The notes under the pieces are model-generated. The model was not told the origin of the DNA. It made no database searches and saw nothing but the letters and a program-made list of their open reading frames with translations. A program made the position numbers and the translations under genes. This document shows positions 47,203 to 59,607 of a stretch of 64,000 bases of DNA, piece after piece; position 1 is the first letter of the stretch; every line of letters starts with the position of its first letter. This DNA is from Filobasidium wieringae (lineage: Eukaryota; Basidiomycota; Tremellomycetes; Filobasidiales; Filobasidiaceae), in assembly GCA_001600055.1 (NCBI GenBank), contig BCIV01000021.1, positions 366,649-430,648 on the forward strand, read 5' to 3'.

Positions 47203-49099
47203 ATGATCTTCGGAACCACTCCTGCGCCACCTCAACCGACTCGATCACCCTTTTCCTCCTCTTCCACAATGAATCCACAATATAACCAAGACGTAGAGGG
47301 AGGCGATATGATGATGGAAGACAACCCGAAGAGTCCTTCCGCAATGAACGGCGGTGGTGGAATGTCTGCTCTCAGCGCCTTGATGAGATCATCACCGAAC
47401 ACCACACATCCCACACCCATCTCCATCTCTGGTGCCAATGGAAACGGGACCTCTTCACCACCACCGATGAACCATTCAAACACTTCAACGCATTCCACGA
47501 TCCCTTCTTCTTTCCCTAATCAACCCCAGAATTCCCCATCCTTTCCACCCATCTCCAACCTGTCTCCTTATGCTCAACCTTTTCCTCTCCCCGGAGGTGC
47601 AGGGTTTTCCGCCGGAGGAGGATTCAGCTATAATCCAGGCGGGATGAACATGGGGAGCTTGATCGGAGGCATGTCACTGGTCGGACCGAACGGAGGAAGT
47701 TTCCTAGGTGGTGGAGGGGGGATGGGAATGTCCATCTCCCCCGGGTACGGTCATTGGGTGAATCAAGCTGGCCCTTCTGGAACCCACGGAGCGGGCGGAC
47801 AAGGTCATCAAGGACAAGGAATGATGGGAATGAGTTTCACTCAGATGGGCTCGTTCTTGAACCCTTCATCCATGACTGATCCTCAGATCGGACCCGGTCC
47901 TGCGGGGAGTTCTGTCAATTCCGCGATGCTGCATGGGTTTGGCAGTGGGAACCAGGGGATTTGGGGTGTCGGAGTGGGAGGAGAGAGGAGTAGGGAGCTG
48001 GAGAAGCGTTATGTCAGGGATTTCACTTGTTGTGGTTTGAAATTGGGAGGGCTGCATGATCTGCTCGAACAGTGAGTCTAGAGTACCTTGCTTACTACTC
48101 CGTTTGGCGGGTACTGATATCAAGGATGGTATACTAGCTACGAAGAGTGTCATGTACATTTGGCTCCGGATCTACGGAAACAATCAATGTCGATAGACGC
48201 AGGGGCTAATCCTGAGAACCTCATCATCCCTTCCAACCCTGCGATCAACGCCATCTCTCGAACAGGAACGCCTTCTACCTCTTTCCCTACCGCTTCCCCT
48301 TTCAATCCGAACGCACGGCCGCAGACTAGCGTATCGAACAAGCATTCGAATTCGAACGATAGCGATGCACCGGGTACACCGGGGATGATGGATATCGAGA
48401 TGGACGAGGACGAGCCAGGAACACATACTACAGGCGCGGGAACGCCGGGATCGAATGGACCTGGACACTCGATGCCTTCCATCCTCCCGCCCAGTTCAGT
48501 GCAATGGAGCGCTTTCCAACAGGCTCAACAACCTCCTCCCGGTGGATTCCCCCAATGTGTCGAGCCGAGTAAACTATCGTATGCTATCCCTGGAGTCGGT
48601 AATAACGGTTCTGGCCCAGTCGGGTCGAACCCTGCGAGTAAGCCGGGTACTCCGGTGGTCGGAGGGCTGAACGGGGTCAACCTGGCTTTCAACGGCGCAG
48701 GTACAGGGGCGATCGGGAAACCTCCCAGGTTGGGTGGATCCACCGTTCTCACAGCCGAACAAAAGGCGGAAAGAGCAGCTAGGAAAGCGGCCAGGAAAGA
48801 GGCGAGGAGGATCGCCAAGGAGAACGGAGAGTTGAGTAGTGATGATGGTAGAGATGCCGAGGGATTCAAAAAATATCGATGCCCCGTACCCGGTTGCAAC
48901 AAAAGTTATAGACAAGTGAGTGCCCGTGCGGCGTGTCGGTGTTCACGCTCGATGCTGATTACTCTTTTGCAATCAGGCAAACGGATTGAAATACCACGTA
49001 CAAAGATCGATCAACTCTACACACGGACACCTCGTCAACGTTCCACTACTGCCGCACCCCAATCATCCGGATACCAAGGCGCACGAACGCAGATTATAG
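47203..49099 (+). CDS. sfp1: Sfp1-like split C2H2 zinc-finger regulator
   Basis: A nuclear regulator of ribosome-biogenesis and growth genes in yeast. The N-terminal ~270 residues are Ser/Pro/Gly-rich with many Met. The first zinc finger is spliced across intron 48072-48137: RDFTCCGLKLGGLHDLLEH joins YEECHVHLAPDLRKQ. A long linker with a KAERAARKAARKEARRIAKE basic helix precedes the second finger KKYRCPVPGCNKSYRQ, which joins ANGLKYHVQRSINSTHGH after the 48916-48976 intron. This wide spacing between two fingers and the CCGL/GLKYH patterns are the Sfp1 signature. The protein ends HPDTKAHERRL, stop 49097. Intact. The fission-yeast-like name follows the family only. Confidence 0.88.
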
Positions 49100-49516
49100 G
49101 CGTTACATCTCAAAAGCAGACGTGGCGTCACATTTCACGAGGCGCCACTCTTCACCTCCATCACTGCATACCCATCCGATTCACAAGATTTTTGGGATAC
49201 TCTCCTCAACCGTTCTTCATTCGCTCACGTTTCATCGCATTCCTCGACTTGGTTCCACCGTTAGAACAATCAAATCACCGTTGTACTTCTCCGTCTTGAT
49301 TGTATCAACCTTCCCTTCCTCTCGTCGATCAAGGTCGCCTGCGCAGCTATTTAGGGTCTCATGTATAATCACGACATGACCATTGTAACATACCCGACAT
49401 TACTTGAAGGCGTTCAGACGTTTCAGTTACGGAAGAGGGTTCCTTTATACATCTAGGGGAATGGATGGCCGTATATTACCGTCACATCAAAGGCTCGCTC
49501 ATCGATACGACTGATC
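49100..49516. other. 3' flank of the Sfp1-like gene
   Basis: About 420 bp of probable 3' untranslated region and promoter of the next gene. No further feature recognised; frames that continue past 49099 are not supported because the spliced frame stops there. Confidence 0.5.
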
Positions 49517-49978
49517 ATGCTCATGCTCATTGCTTTACTCATCCCGTTCCACATCATGCAAGGTCAAGCAGGACACCGCTACACCTGTGAGTTACACCTG
49601 AGCAGCGTAGTGCTCTGAACTGATCGATGGTGATTGCAAACAGACCAACGAGTTACTCGACATGCTGCAACAATAGCACCACTAGATTGTCCACGTAAGT
49701 CCGTCGAGGGATGAACATATATATTTCTAACCGAGACTGGCGTAGTGGATGTTCCAGGCTGTTCCGTGATCAACTATAACCCGAATCCACGAGCTCTGGC
49801 CTCTGAACTCGCACGGATCGAACTGACCGAAACTACCTTTCTCCTCCTCGCCGTCGTCTTGGCCATCTTGATATGGGTCGGAGCACAGATTGGAAAGGTA
49901 GAGCAGATCCAAATCGAGCCGCAGTTTGAAGGGAAAAAGAAGAAGGGTAGCGGTAGTTCGAGTTCGCGTTCGCGTTGA
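49517..49978 (+). CDS. Small single-pass membrane protein, unknown function
   Basis: Three exons join in frame to about 118 residues. It begins with a hydrophobic signal-like segment (MLMLIALLIPFHIMQGQ), then a short region with two cysteines (LDCPLDVPGCSVINYNPN), one clear membrane span (TFLLLAVVLAILIWVGAQIG), and a basic/serine tail (KKKKGSGSSSSRSR). This fits a small type I protein of the ER or plasma membrane. I do not recognise the family. A shorter model starting in the last exon (MDVPGCS) is possible but would lose the signal segment. Confidence 0.55.
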
Positions 49979-50022
49979 GACTGAGTGCAGACATCTATTC
50001 ATCTTATCGCAAGTCTATCGCT

Positions 50023-50879
50023 TTACACCGAGACGTTCCGCTTCGACATGTACTCTTGTAACTGGTCTATGCTGATTATCTTGAACCCCCATCGTTGTGC
50101 GAACGCCTTGCAATCGTCCCGACGAGCCATGGAACCCATGGGATCATCTGGTTTAACTAGTTCACAGAGCAGGCCGACGGCAGGTAGGTTCGTCAGTTTA
50201 CATAGATCTACATAAAACATGCATGTTTGATTAGTCGGATTAGTTCCAATCGCAACTTAGTAGCGCTCACCGGTAGCAGCTTCCGTATGACCTCTTCGAT
50301 TGAGCACTCCGCCTTCAGTGTATCGCAGAGGTACCATGTGACCGGGTCGAGTGAAATCGCTGGCTTTAGCATTTGGGTCGGCTAGTTTTTTGGCGGTCAA
50401 GGCTCGATCGTGTGCAGAGATACCTGTGGTAGTCCCTACAAGTTCACATAGATGAAAAGATGAACGAAGTTCTCATGATCGGCCTACAGAAAGTGGTAAC
50501 TCACCCTCAACTGCATCGACGGTAATGGTATAAGCAGTCTTGTGACGCTCCTGGTTGTCTGGGACCATCATAGGGATGTCCAGCTGCTTTAGCCGTTCTT
50601 CTGGGACAGAGATGCAGATATATCCGCTGTAGTCCATCAAGGATTATCACACAAGTTTAGGCTTTCCGATTCGAGACTCAGGACAGGTCGAAGCAGAACT
50701 TACCTGCTATGCCGTATGAAGAATGCCATCTTCTCAGTAGTGATCTCGCTCGCAGCAATGCACAGGTCTCCTTCGTTCTCTCTTCCTTCGTCGTCCATTA
50801 CTACGACGAATTCTCCCTTGCCGAACGCTTCAAGTGCTTCCTCGATTGGGTCAAATTGAAATTCAGTTGTGGAAGCCAT
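50023..50879 (-). CDS. rib3: 3,4-dihydroxy-2-butanone 4-phosphate synthase (riboflavin biosynthesis)
   Basis: RIB3 makes the four-carbon unit of riboflavin from ribulose 5-phosphate, releasing formate, in a Mg2+-dependent reaction. Four exons give about 220 residues. Diagnostic pieces are [20 protein letters not shown] (the acidic active-site loop), [90 protein letters not shown] and [17 protein letters not shown]. Length equals the stand-alone fungal enzyme, without the GTP cyclohydrolase II domain found fused in many bacteria. The start at 50879 ([19 protein letters not shown]) fits the family. Intact. Confidence 0.95.
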
Positions 50880-52195
50880 GATTGGTTACTCTGAGCTGCG
50901 AAGAGCGGATAAAAGTGCGTGTGTCTGGCTAGTACTGTTCAAGAATTGTGTGGGTATATACTCGCTATGAAACGGTGAAACGATGGCCGGACAAGTCGTA
51001 GCACGATGAGATTGATTGCTACGTTACATTTACGATGAGAAGACTGACCAAGCAGTTCACTAGAGAAAACGAATAACGCATGTGAGCACATTCGGGGTCC
51101 CCGCATGGTCAACTGGCGCGTCTGTCGTCTTTTGGGTTAGGGGTTAGTCTGTGTTTGGCCACCTTGGTCATGTTGTGCATAACGAATAGGATTGCTGCAT
51201 GACCATATAGATACAGTGGAAGCCTCTTCACATATACAAGTACTAGGTGTTGACCTGAGAAAGACTCATCCAAGACCGAAGTCAAACAAAGCAAATAGAG
51301 CGGATGTCACGATCAAGCTGATACAACCGAGGCAGGAGTGCCGCCTGAAAAGCGAATCGATCCGATGTAGATGTATTGTGTTATGCTGCTGAATATCTGG
51401 AGGATCTGGTCCTTCAGCATAACTGTCGGTTCTTGTAGAAGAAGGAGCTTCGTACAACCTCTCTCCACGCCACTCTGTGAGGCGAGACCCAAGTTCAAGA
51501 ACGATTGCTAGGTTATCAGTCGCTCAGAGTAACGTTCAGAGTGATAGTCAATAATATGACCGGGGCTGTTCAGAAAATGATGGCGTTGATAAAGCACTAT
51601 AGCCTATCACGCTCGCATCAAGGGACTTTGAGACCGTCTAAATCACACGGAACTACGGCTCGCCGTGTAGGTTTCGAAGCTATGAGCTCGTCCGGGAGGC
51701 CATATCTTGTAGCCTTGGAACCGCTGCTACACGGACAGGAAACCTTGCGACGTAAGAACATGGATATGCTTAGGCGATCATTGGTTCGCTTTCATCAACG
51801 CCAAAATGTCGGTCTGGTGTCAGCTATATAATTTCAACTGCTCCAATCTAGAAGTGACTATGCACAGGTTATGTCAACGGGATCGCATCCCTCAGCAGGG
51901 CGCGTCTTTGCTAGAAGCCCGCATCGACTAATCGTGAAACTGCGATACTAGACGAATTGCCTTCCCCAGCGTACCACATTAGAAATGAGCTTGCCCGGCA
52001 GTGGTTATGGATCTTGGATATAGGTAGCAATTATGCTCGTAAGTTAATCGGAAGGTGCAAGACCTTGAGTTACTGAAGGTTGCCTTATTCATTTTGATAA
52101 TACAAGTAGGCATGTCATAGCTACAGGGTATCTTTTCATCTCGACTAACTGACCAACTAGAATTGAATACATGGGGGAGTCGAGTCTCAAACCGC
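50880..52195. other. Gene-poor 1.3-kb region
   Basis: Between the RIB3 start and the 3' end of the MFS gene. The longest frame (51505-51831, +) starts at TTG and shows no known motif. It may hold decayed sequence or an unrecognised non-coding gene; nothing is supported. Confidence 0.45.
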
Positions 52196-54309
52196 TCAAG
52201 CACCAAATCTCTGTCTCTCCGCTTCTTCACGCTCCAATTGCGCTTTCGGGACGTTTCCGTACAAGTGTCGAATGACCACTGTGACTATTCCTGCAGCCGC
52301 GATCAAAGCAGTCGTGGTGGCGAATCCAGCGTGGTACAATGGGGCATCCTTGGAAGGCCAAATGAATGATCCGTAAACGGAAGCGAGGTTACCTAAGAGC
52401 GAAAACGATCAGTCAACAGATCGCGAATACGAGTGTACCAGCTTCGCAAACTAACCGAATCCGTTGATGATAGCAATGGAAACGGCTCGCTTCTCACGCC
52501 CTTCAAAATTGACCACCATGTAGCTCAAGAAGATCGGGACGGCCGTCCAGATTCCCGCTCCTCCGAAACAGATGAAAGCGTATCTGTCGAGCGAATCTAA
52601 CGTCAACCAAACGGTTTAGATAGGATCGGGATGCTTGGCACTGACTTGACAGCGTCTTTCTTGACGGTAGCGCAGATGATAAAGGAAGCGGCTCCCCAGA
52701 TGGTAGCCGCCACGATGTGCCACGCTTTCTGGTTCGTTCGATCGGCGTTCCAACCCATCGTCAAGGAGATCACTAGAGCCACGCTGTAGATGGGTACCGT
52801 CATGACTGTTTCTCGACTGGGGCTCAGCGTGTCGTCCTTTGAGCGCGGCTTGCAGCCAAATCTACTTACACTGAGCGTTACGACCAGAGTAACCCAAAGA
52901 TTTCATGAGCGTGGGGAAGAAGTAGGAGATCGTTCCGGCTCCATTGATCAGCACGTATCCGATCATGAAGATCTATCGAGTGGATCGCCGAGTGTGAGTT
53001 GAACGCTTTGATCACATGCCAATCGTGACGTACCCAAGTTCTGAAATCCTTGACGGCAGCGATAAAAGCTTGTCCATGGGTCAATCTCTCGGAAGCGTCT
53101 TCGTCCCGAACCAAACGGATCGTAGCGAGGTGTTTCTCTTCATCGGACAACCACTTGGTTGTAGAGGGGTAGTCTGAAGGCGGAACTTTAGCAAGTCGAT
53201 GATAGGATTGATATTTAGTCGTTACTCACCAGGTAGAATGAAGACAGCTACACAGGCGATGCAGACCGTTGCGATACCCTCGATGATGAACAGCCTATCG
53301 ATTGTCGTCGGTCTAAATCATCGTCGCATATGTGCTAGTAGGCAACTCACCATTGCCATCCGGGAGTGTTTCCTACTCCGTTCATGTACTCGGTGATGAC
53401 ACCGGCCAAGAGACCACCGAAGGCCCCGGATACGAGAGAAGCGGAGTAGAACGCTGCGAGTCGTTTGGACAATTCATTGGGCTAGAAAACGGATGGTCAG
53501 ATGATGTCACATCTGAGAAGGCTGGCTGGACTCACCTTGTACCAACAGCTCAAGAGTAGCATGACCCCGGGAAAGAATCTGAATAAAGAAGTGGAGTATG
53601 AGGAATTTATACAGACATAGAGATAGGGCAGAATAGCAACATACCCTGCTTCGACGATCCCAAGGAAGAACCTGAAGGCGACTAGACCGCCTAGGCTGTG
53701 GATCCCTTTCGCACCGACCGACATAGCTCCCTATTGTATATAACAGTATGCGTTGTCAAGTTCGTTCAGCATAGGAAGGTAGTACGGCTTCGACTGACCC
53801 AGACGATCATCAGAGCTGGTAAGAACAAACTCGGTCTCGATCTAGCGAGAAGCATGTTGGAAGGCACTTCATTCAGCAAGTATCCCTGTGGTGTCGATAA
53901 CTTTATCAGTTGGCATTCTGTTCCCAGGAATGCGACACGATACTCACAACGAAGAAGATACTGAGTGCCAGAGAGTAGTCCGAAGACGTGAGCTTCAGAT
54001 CCGTCTCCATTCCTCCTACTTTGGCGTTCTACAAAGGGCATCCGTGATGAGTCTCGTTCAGGTAAACAGTTGATCGATCATACTCACTCCGATGTTCGTT
54101 CGGTCGATGTAGTTGAACACGTACATTAACCACAAGATAGGCAAGAGTCTGACATCGATCTTTCTCAGGAGTGCTTTTTCTTCTGCTGTTCCTGGGCGGT
54201 ATGTGATCGCCTCTTCTGGTGTGTAAGCCTTGATAGCATTCGAGTCGGTGCGTTCGACATGGCTGACGTCCAGCTTGTTGTCTTCGATGAAGGCGTGTTC
54301 AGGCTTCAT
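52196..54309 (-). CDS. MFS transporter of the allantoate permease type (anion:cation symporter family)
   Basis: The protein starts MKPEHAFIEDNKLDVSHVER and carries the family signature RLLPILWLMYVFNYIDRTNIG with NAKVGGMETDL right after splicing. Other pieces are GYLLNEVPSNMLLARSRPSL, FRFFLGIVEAGYV, GVMLLLSCWYKPNELSKR, LFIIEGIATVCIACVAVFIL, and LTMGWNADRTNQKAWHI. About twelve membrane segments and nine short introns. Relatives of Dal5 import allantoate, nicotinate, biotin precursors or other small carboxylates at the plasma membrane; the substrate here is not known. The C-terminus ERQRFGA ends at 52196. A GATA-factor core (AGATAA, 54406-54411) lies about 100 bp upstream, which would fit nitrogen control but is a weak match. 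Confidence 0.88.
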
Positions 54310-54868
54310 GTTGGTGGGTCGTAGGTAGCTAGTATGTGGCTAGGTTGTATAGGCAGGGCAGCGATTGTGCGGTTGTGGGTGGGTGAGCGTATAAGTAGCG
54401 CTGCTAGATAAAGGGGCACGAGGCGTTGGGGCTCCTGCATCACGAGCGCGGGATGACCCTGGCGGTGAAAGAAAGCACCGATCCCCGAAGCGGGGTGACG
54501 CGGGAGAAACACACGGACCCCACAATCGCTCGCTTCCGGTGGATCTGCTTGACCGATCAATAATTGTGACATCACATGACCACACAATCAGGCAGGGCTC
54601 ATTTCAGGCAATTTGAGGTGCTGAGTCGATTGCAGGCCATGGCAGGAAGTGAGTCGCATGAGTGACACACTAGCTGGTCTCGCTCAAAGCCCTTCAACAC
54701 CAATCACACCTTGAAATTAGACACTTCTACTGTGCTACATCACGGTTCTCAGCCCGAAGTATATACACATGTTACTTGAACTTCCTGAATAACTTTATTA
54801 TTGTCGATGAAAAAGAATTCCAAACTGAGCAACTACAAGCCGTTGCGGGCTGCATATTCTCCTTTGCA
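54310..54868. other. Promoter of the MFS gene and 3' flank of the next gene
   Basis: About 560 bp. Contains an AGATAA core (54406-54411), which is a single GATA-factor half motif. No gene recognised. Confidence 0.4.
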
Positions 54869-55818
54869 TCAAGCTGCATCAACTTCGAGGTTACCCGTCA
54901 ACAAGATTCCGAATAGATTGTCGATCTCAAAGTCTGCCTTATCACCATTGCCGGCCGCCAATTGGTCGACAATCGATTGTGCGAGTTGCGTCCAGTCGTC
55001 GTTGTCCCACTCCTCGTCTGCAGGAGCGGCTCCACCAGGGTTGTTGAAGTTCATAATGATCTCGTCCTGAGATGAACCCGAGTCACAGGTGTCTGTGGCA
55101 ACACATCCGCTTTCTCGTTTCTCCAGGGCTTTCTGAATGCCAACTTCGGTCGAGTTGGTAGCTTCAACGGTATAATTGAATATGGTTCCAGCTGTAACCG
55201 ATTGATCGGGGTGAAACATGACCCAACCCGATGTGTTCAGCTCGTTGTGGAGGAAGGGGAATCGAACGCCATATGTTTGATGGATGTTTTCCCACGCAGC
55301 GGTGTCAAGGGGAGTGACTCCATTGATAGAGATGATTGATTGCAAGTCTTGTCCCCCCCGCTTACGATATCCGAAGAATTTGCTAGCGGCTGCGGTACCA
55401 GAGGTCGCAAGGCCGATACCACTGAGCAGGGTGACAAAACCGCCAGCGAGGCCTTGAGCGACAGCGCTCGTTGCGGACGATATGGCCGTACCGACTGTGT
55501 TGATCCCAGTGGCGCCGAGTGCTATCCTAGCCAGCCGAACGGTTCCTTTGTCGGCGCGTTTGAGCGTTTGACCAAACAGTGTCTAGCTGTTGCCACTCCA
55601 ACAGTTCTGCCAGAAGAAGATACACTCTGCCATGAGAAGGCAACGATGGTTATGATACCCAGAACGATAAAGAAGCCTCCGAGGTAATGATGTAGCTGCA
55701 CGCAGGGCGAAGGACTCGGGCTAGGAGGCAAGCGCTCGATATCCCAATCATCCAGCAGCTTATCATCAACCGCGTGATGCTCGTGACGTTTATTATCGAT
55801 CTTGATCATTGCAGACAT
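54869..55818 (-). CDS. Unknown membrane protein with Gly/Ala-rich second hydrophobic stretch
   Basis: Two exons in a phase-consistent model. The first (start 55818, MSAMIKIDNKRHEHHAVDDK) gives a short charged cytoplasmic tail and one membrane span (GGFFIVLGIITIVAF), followed by an intron (donor GTGTAT, about 80 nt). The second starts near RTVRLARIALGATGINTVG, followed by a long small-residue-rich hydrophobic stretch (AVAQGLAGGFVTLLSGIGLA) ending YRKRGGQ, then a soluble acidic domain with paired cysteines (SGCVATDTCDSG) and the end GNLEVDAA. I recognise no family. The glycine-rich segment resembles membrane-packing helices. The join is my model and a different intron is possible. It lies in the looser accessory part of the window. 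Confidence 0.5.
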
Positions 55819-57387
55819 ATATCAGAGGTGACTGAAGGTGATAGCCTGGCCGATCCAGTTGGCGTGTGACTTTACCATCGCATTCATGGCATTGATATAT
55901 ACTCGACTAGGTTGTCCTATGGCAATCGATCTGGAGCCATCGCCTATCGATCTTATCTCGTACCGAGAAATCGAGCCTAGCGGAGGGCTTTCTTGTATGT
56001 ACTATCTTTAGAATACCCCCGTACTTTAGCGCTAAGAGACTCAAGCTAGCGACAAAATTTGGCAGCACGACAGTAGGGAGAACATCATCGCTAGCTCTAC
56101 TAGCTGGAGGAGTCGAGCTCGCTAACGCTCGGACTGAGAATTCAGTTGTCTAGCTCGCCGAAGTCCGAGGGTACAGCGGGCTAGAATCGTATATTCGTTC
56201 TGATTGTCTCCAAATAATATGCACAAATGAGTGCAGATAGCGTTGGCGTTAGCTACGGCTGACAGGTCGAAATCGACAGAGGCAGGGCCGCCTGCTAGCC
56301 CTGACTTGAGCAAGGTTGATGAAGGTGTCAGGTAAGTCGAGTACCCCTTTGTACTAGCGTACTGGCGTTTTATGACCATAGCTGAATGGTCCGGGCAGCC
56401 TTATCGTTAGATGATCCTCGGAACTTCCGCCCGTCCTGCTCCACAACGAGTGCGTTGTTGGATAAGGTACGTCTCAAGCCTGTTCTTGCGTGAGGATCGA
56501 AGTACCTCAGACAACTCTATCCTCTGGCTCGATCGCCTTATCACCCTCCGGCGGCAGTTGTCCGGATAGGATCAATCGAATCGACGTCCGACAGTATCGA
56601 CAGAATCTTGCTCGTAATCCTGAAAGCAATGTAATCTCGGGACATCGATGCCATAGGGGACCGGTCAAAGTGCGTCCGAATTATCGTGAAACCTCTATCT
56701 TAGGAACTGGCTTTTACTCCGCTGATTCATCTACTCTCCCGACGTCAACAAGTATTCCGATCAAAACGACCCAGCAGTATCGAGACAAAGCGCTTCGCTT
56801 TGCGATGTTTAAATACCTCTACGTGAATTGTCAGGGGGGGTTAAATGCTCATCATTCCCGGTATTTGTCTGTGACATAGCACGGCTGGGATGGTCTTATT
56901 CAAAAGAGAGAATGCTGGCTTGTTACCTCTCTAAAAAATGTCGCGGACTGGCTGGCATCATCCTCCACTACTACGGTATGAAATGTATACACCGATCCTC
57001 AATGCTATGGAGGCTGTTGGGAGTTTAGATGAGGCACCGCGTTCGTGTGAGCTTTAGTAGATGATCCAGTTGCATCATGCGGTGAACTGTGTTCGGTAAG
57101 CCCTTACCTAGGTCCAGAAGTGTTGTAGAATAGTCGCCGGAACAGCTTCTGTGAAACCATCACGAACACTAAACGTCAACTCGAGCAGGGGACGCTGAGG
57201 AAACGACGTTGGACGTACATTCACTTTCGATAGCACTCAAAACCGAGACCGTCCTAAGTCTAGTGGTCGTATCACAGTACAAGCGGACTACCGGGAGGCT
57301 CGATCGACAGGGATCGGGACGATTGCTCTGAGACGATACTATGCTATGCTGTGCAGTTCCCCTTCTATCACATCGTCAAAAAAGCTC
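55819..57387. other. Gene-poor 1.6-kb region
   Basis: No gene is supported. Frames of 85 codons (56122-56379, -) and 129 codons (56490-56879, +) exist but show no motif. Sequence near 56040-56120 is enriched in AGCTC/CTAGC-type short words. It may be decayed coding sequence; this is a guess. Confidence 0.4.
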
Positions 57388-58527
57388 TCACTCGTCATCC
57401 TCCAGGCCGAAACTCTCGAGAGCCTTCTGCATCACTCCCCCCTCGTTCCCAAGTCCTTTCGACAAGGCTCGATATGATTCGACCGATTCGACTGCCTCGT
57501 CATCGTCTTTCCATCCTCCCTTCAGGTATCCGATCATGCTCTTTGGCCCTTGAGAATGAAGCTTGAAGCATCGAGCCTGGTCCGAAGCGGATCCGTAGCC
57601 GCAAACGGATAGGACGACGGCAGGAGGGATGGCTAGATTCGATTCGAACAGAGTCGTCGGTCCGCTATTCACCTCATACAGCTGAAGGAACTCACTCAGT
57701 CGACCCAGTTTGAAACAGAAGATGGAAACTGATACGGCGTGTAGAACGCTTCCATCTTTTCGCTTCCTGACCGCTCTTTTGTTTTGAGCAAACACTTCCT
57801 TGGACGCCTGTCTTCCTGAAGGACGAGTAACAAATTTCCCTACAGCGTACATCTGCGCCCGGTCGTTTGAGCAATGCCCATAAGTGTCAGACTAGCTATA
57901 ATTTATGCCTACGCGAACAGGTACTCACCCATTTCTCCCCCCAACCGCCAAAAGAGATCTCTACATCATACTTGGCCAACGGACTGAGCTCGTGCAAGAA
58001 CCGATGCGTCGTTCCGGCGATGGGTAGAAGTCCACCTGAAGCAAGGAAAGGGCCGAAGAGTTCTGTTGCGGCCTAGGAAAGTAGTATAAGACCGAGTCGA
58101 AAATGTGTGGATAGGCTGGACTCACTGTCGAACGGGCAACGTCCATATCAGAGGCATAGGTACTGTTCGATTTGTGCATGTTGTAATCGACATCACTAGG
58201 CCAGACTCGGTACCCTGGAACGAGGATCTTGATTTTGCTTGGGTCTTGACCACGGACCGTTCTGATCAAGGCAGCCGCGTCCTTTTTCCGTCGAAAGAGC
58301 CTAACCACAGGGAGGAGGACTATGAGATAAAGAAAAGTCGGGTTGAGTTTTATGCAAGGTAATCTTGATTGTACGGACTCACCTCTGGCGTGCCAAACGA
58401 AAGGAAGCGAGCTGTGGGTTATGCAGATGTCAGTGCGACGCCGGTCATTCAGAAAGAAACAGACAGACTGTGCATTATAGACAGCGATCAAGATCACAAG
58501 TAGATATAGAACCCATGAGACAACCAT
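57388..58527 (-). CDS. Membrane-anchored thioesterase-fold protein (THEM6/4HBT-like)
   Basis: Five exons. The start (58527, MVVSWVLYLLVILIAVYNAH) is a membrane anchor, followed by SLPFVWHARVLLPVVRLFRR. The soluble part has the hotdog thioesterase-like pattern GYRVWPSDVDYNMHKSNSTY and ASDMDVAR, matching the family motif of an aspartate-containing DVDYN-H helix, then ISFGGWGEKW and MYAVGKFVTRPSGRQASKE with KDGSVLHAVSVSIFCFKLGR. The C-terminus KALESFGLEDDE ends at 57388. Fungal relatives are uncharacterised; they may hydrolyse acyl-CoA or thioesters at the ER. The DVDYN helix is intact. Confidence 0.72.
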
Positions 58528-59607
58528 CCCTTCCAGAGTGGGAAACAGTTATAAGTTGAGCGCTTGACGCACATGATGGAACGAGGATTCTTGTTGCGGT
58601 TTTGTCGGAAGGTTTATGTTATTTTCCTCGCGAATGCTACGGTTACGTGTATTTTACCGAGTTTCCCTTGTACGTCGAGCTGCCCTCCCGAGGAACGAAC
58701 CAAGTACGAATCATGCTTCCAGCGTCAAAGTCGCTATCGCCAGGTAGTCTATTCGGCTCCTGTATCCAGATAACGACTATATTTGGCCAGTATAGCCGGA
58801 TCTCTTGGGTCACGTGAATGTAACTACGACATGCTTGTGACCACGATAAATCCCATCGAAAGCTCTGCCAACATCGCAGTCGCGATGGTCGTAACAACTT
58901 GCCATGGTCAATCTGCCCAGCTGCAGGAATACTTGATGCGCTCTCTTCGATGCACGAAACTACCCAGCAGAACACAGGCAGTCACTGGACCAGGACCAGT
59001 CAAGATACAAAACGTATCACAGAATCCCCTGCACAGTCAAGCTCTCGTAACGGTGCAAGGACGAATCAAGGTATTTCAAAGCTCTCGTATCACAGCAGTG
59101 GAGAAACATTTTATAGTGCTACAACCCTGACTATAGAGCAGCAAAGAGGGTGGGAGTGCGTATCACGAACCTCTATCGCTTCGTCAGGAAGATTTCCAGG
59201 GCCTAGCTGCATATCTGGCGACTCGGGACAGCAGCTTTAGGAGCGGCTATTCCCATCCTGTGTAGGGAATGGCTCTCCCTCAGGATTCTCTCACCAGTGT
59301 GGGGCCTAGAGCTATGACCCTGAGTAGATCTGCATGATATGACGCAGCGGAGTTAATGAACCCGACGGACCCGACGGACAGAACCGCAATTCCGATTTCT
59401 GCGGTGTACGTGACAGCGGGAGAGCTTTCAAGAAGCTGAAAGCTGCTATTCATCATTAATTGCGGTGTATAGGGTCAGTTATATCAGTTATCACTTGGAT
59501 TCCTTGGCTAGCTCTCTGCCTTTGCTAAATCTGTTATCGGTCTCTACTAGACTCGCCGCTATACCCGCGTCGAATTGTACGCCGAATCCTACGCGTACGC
59601 GCTAGCC
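58528..59607. other. Divergent intergenic region before the GH43 gene
   Basis: About 1.1 kb. Contains a TCACGTGA palindrome (58810-58817), a tandem CCGACGGAC repeat near 59361-59380, and an 8-bp hairpin (AGCTTTCA at 59423-59430 with TGAAAGCT at 59437-59444). No gene recognised. Confidence 0.45.

Noticed and set aside
51505..51831. 108-codon frame on the + strand
   Set aside because: No ATG start at its beginning, no motif, and no splice structure; isolated in a gene-poor region.
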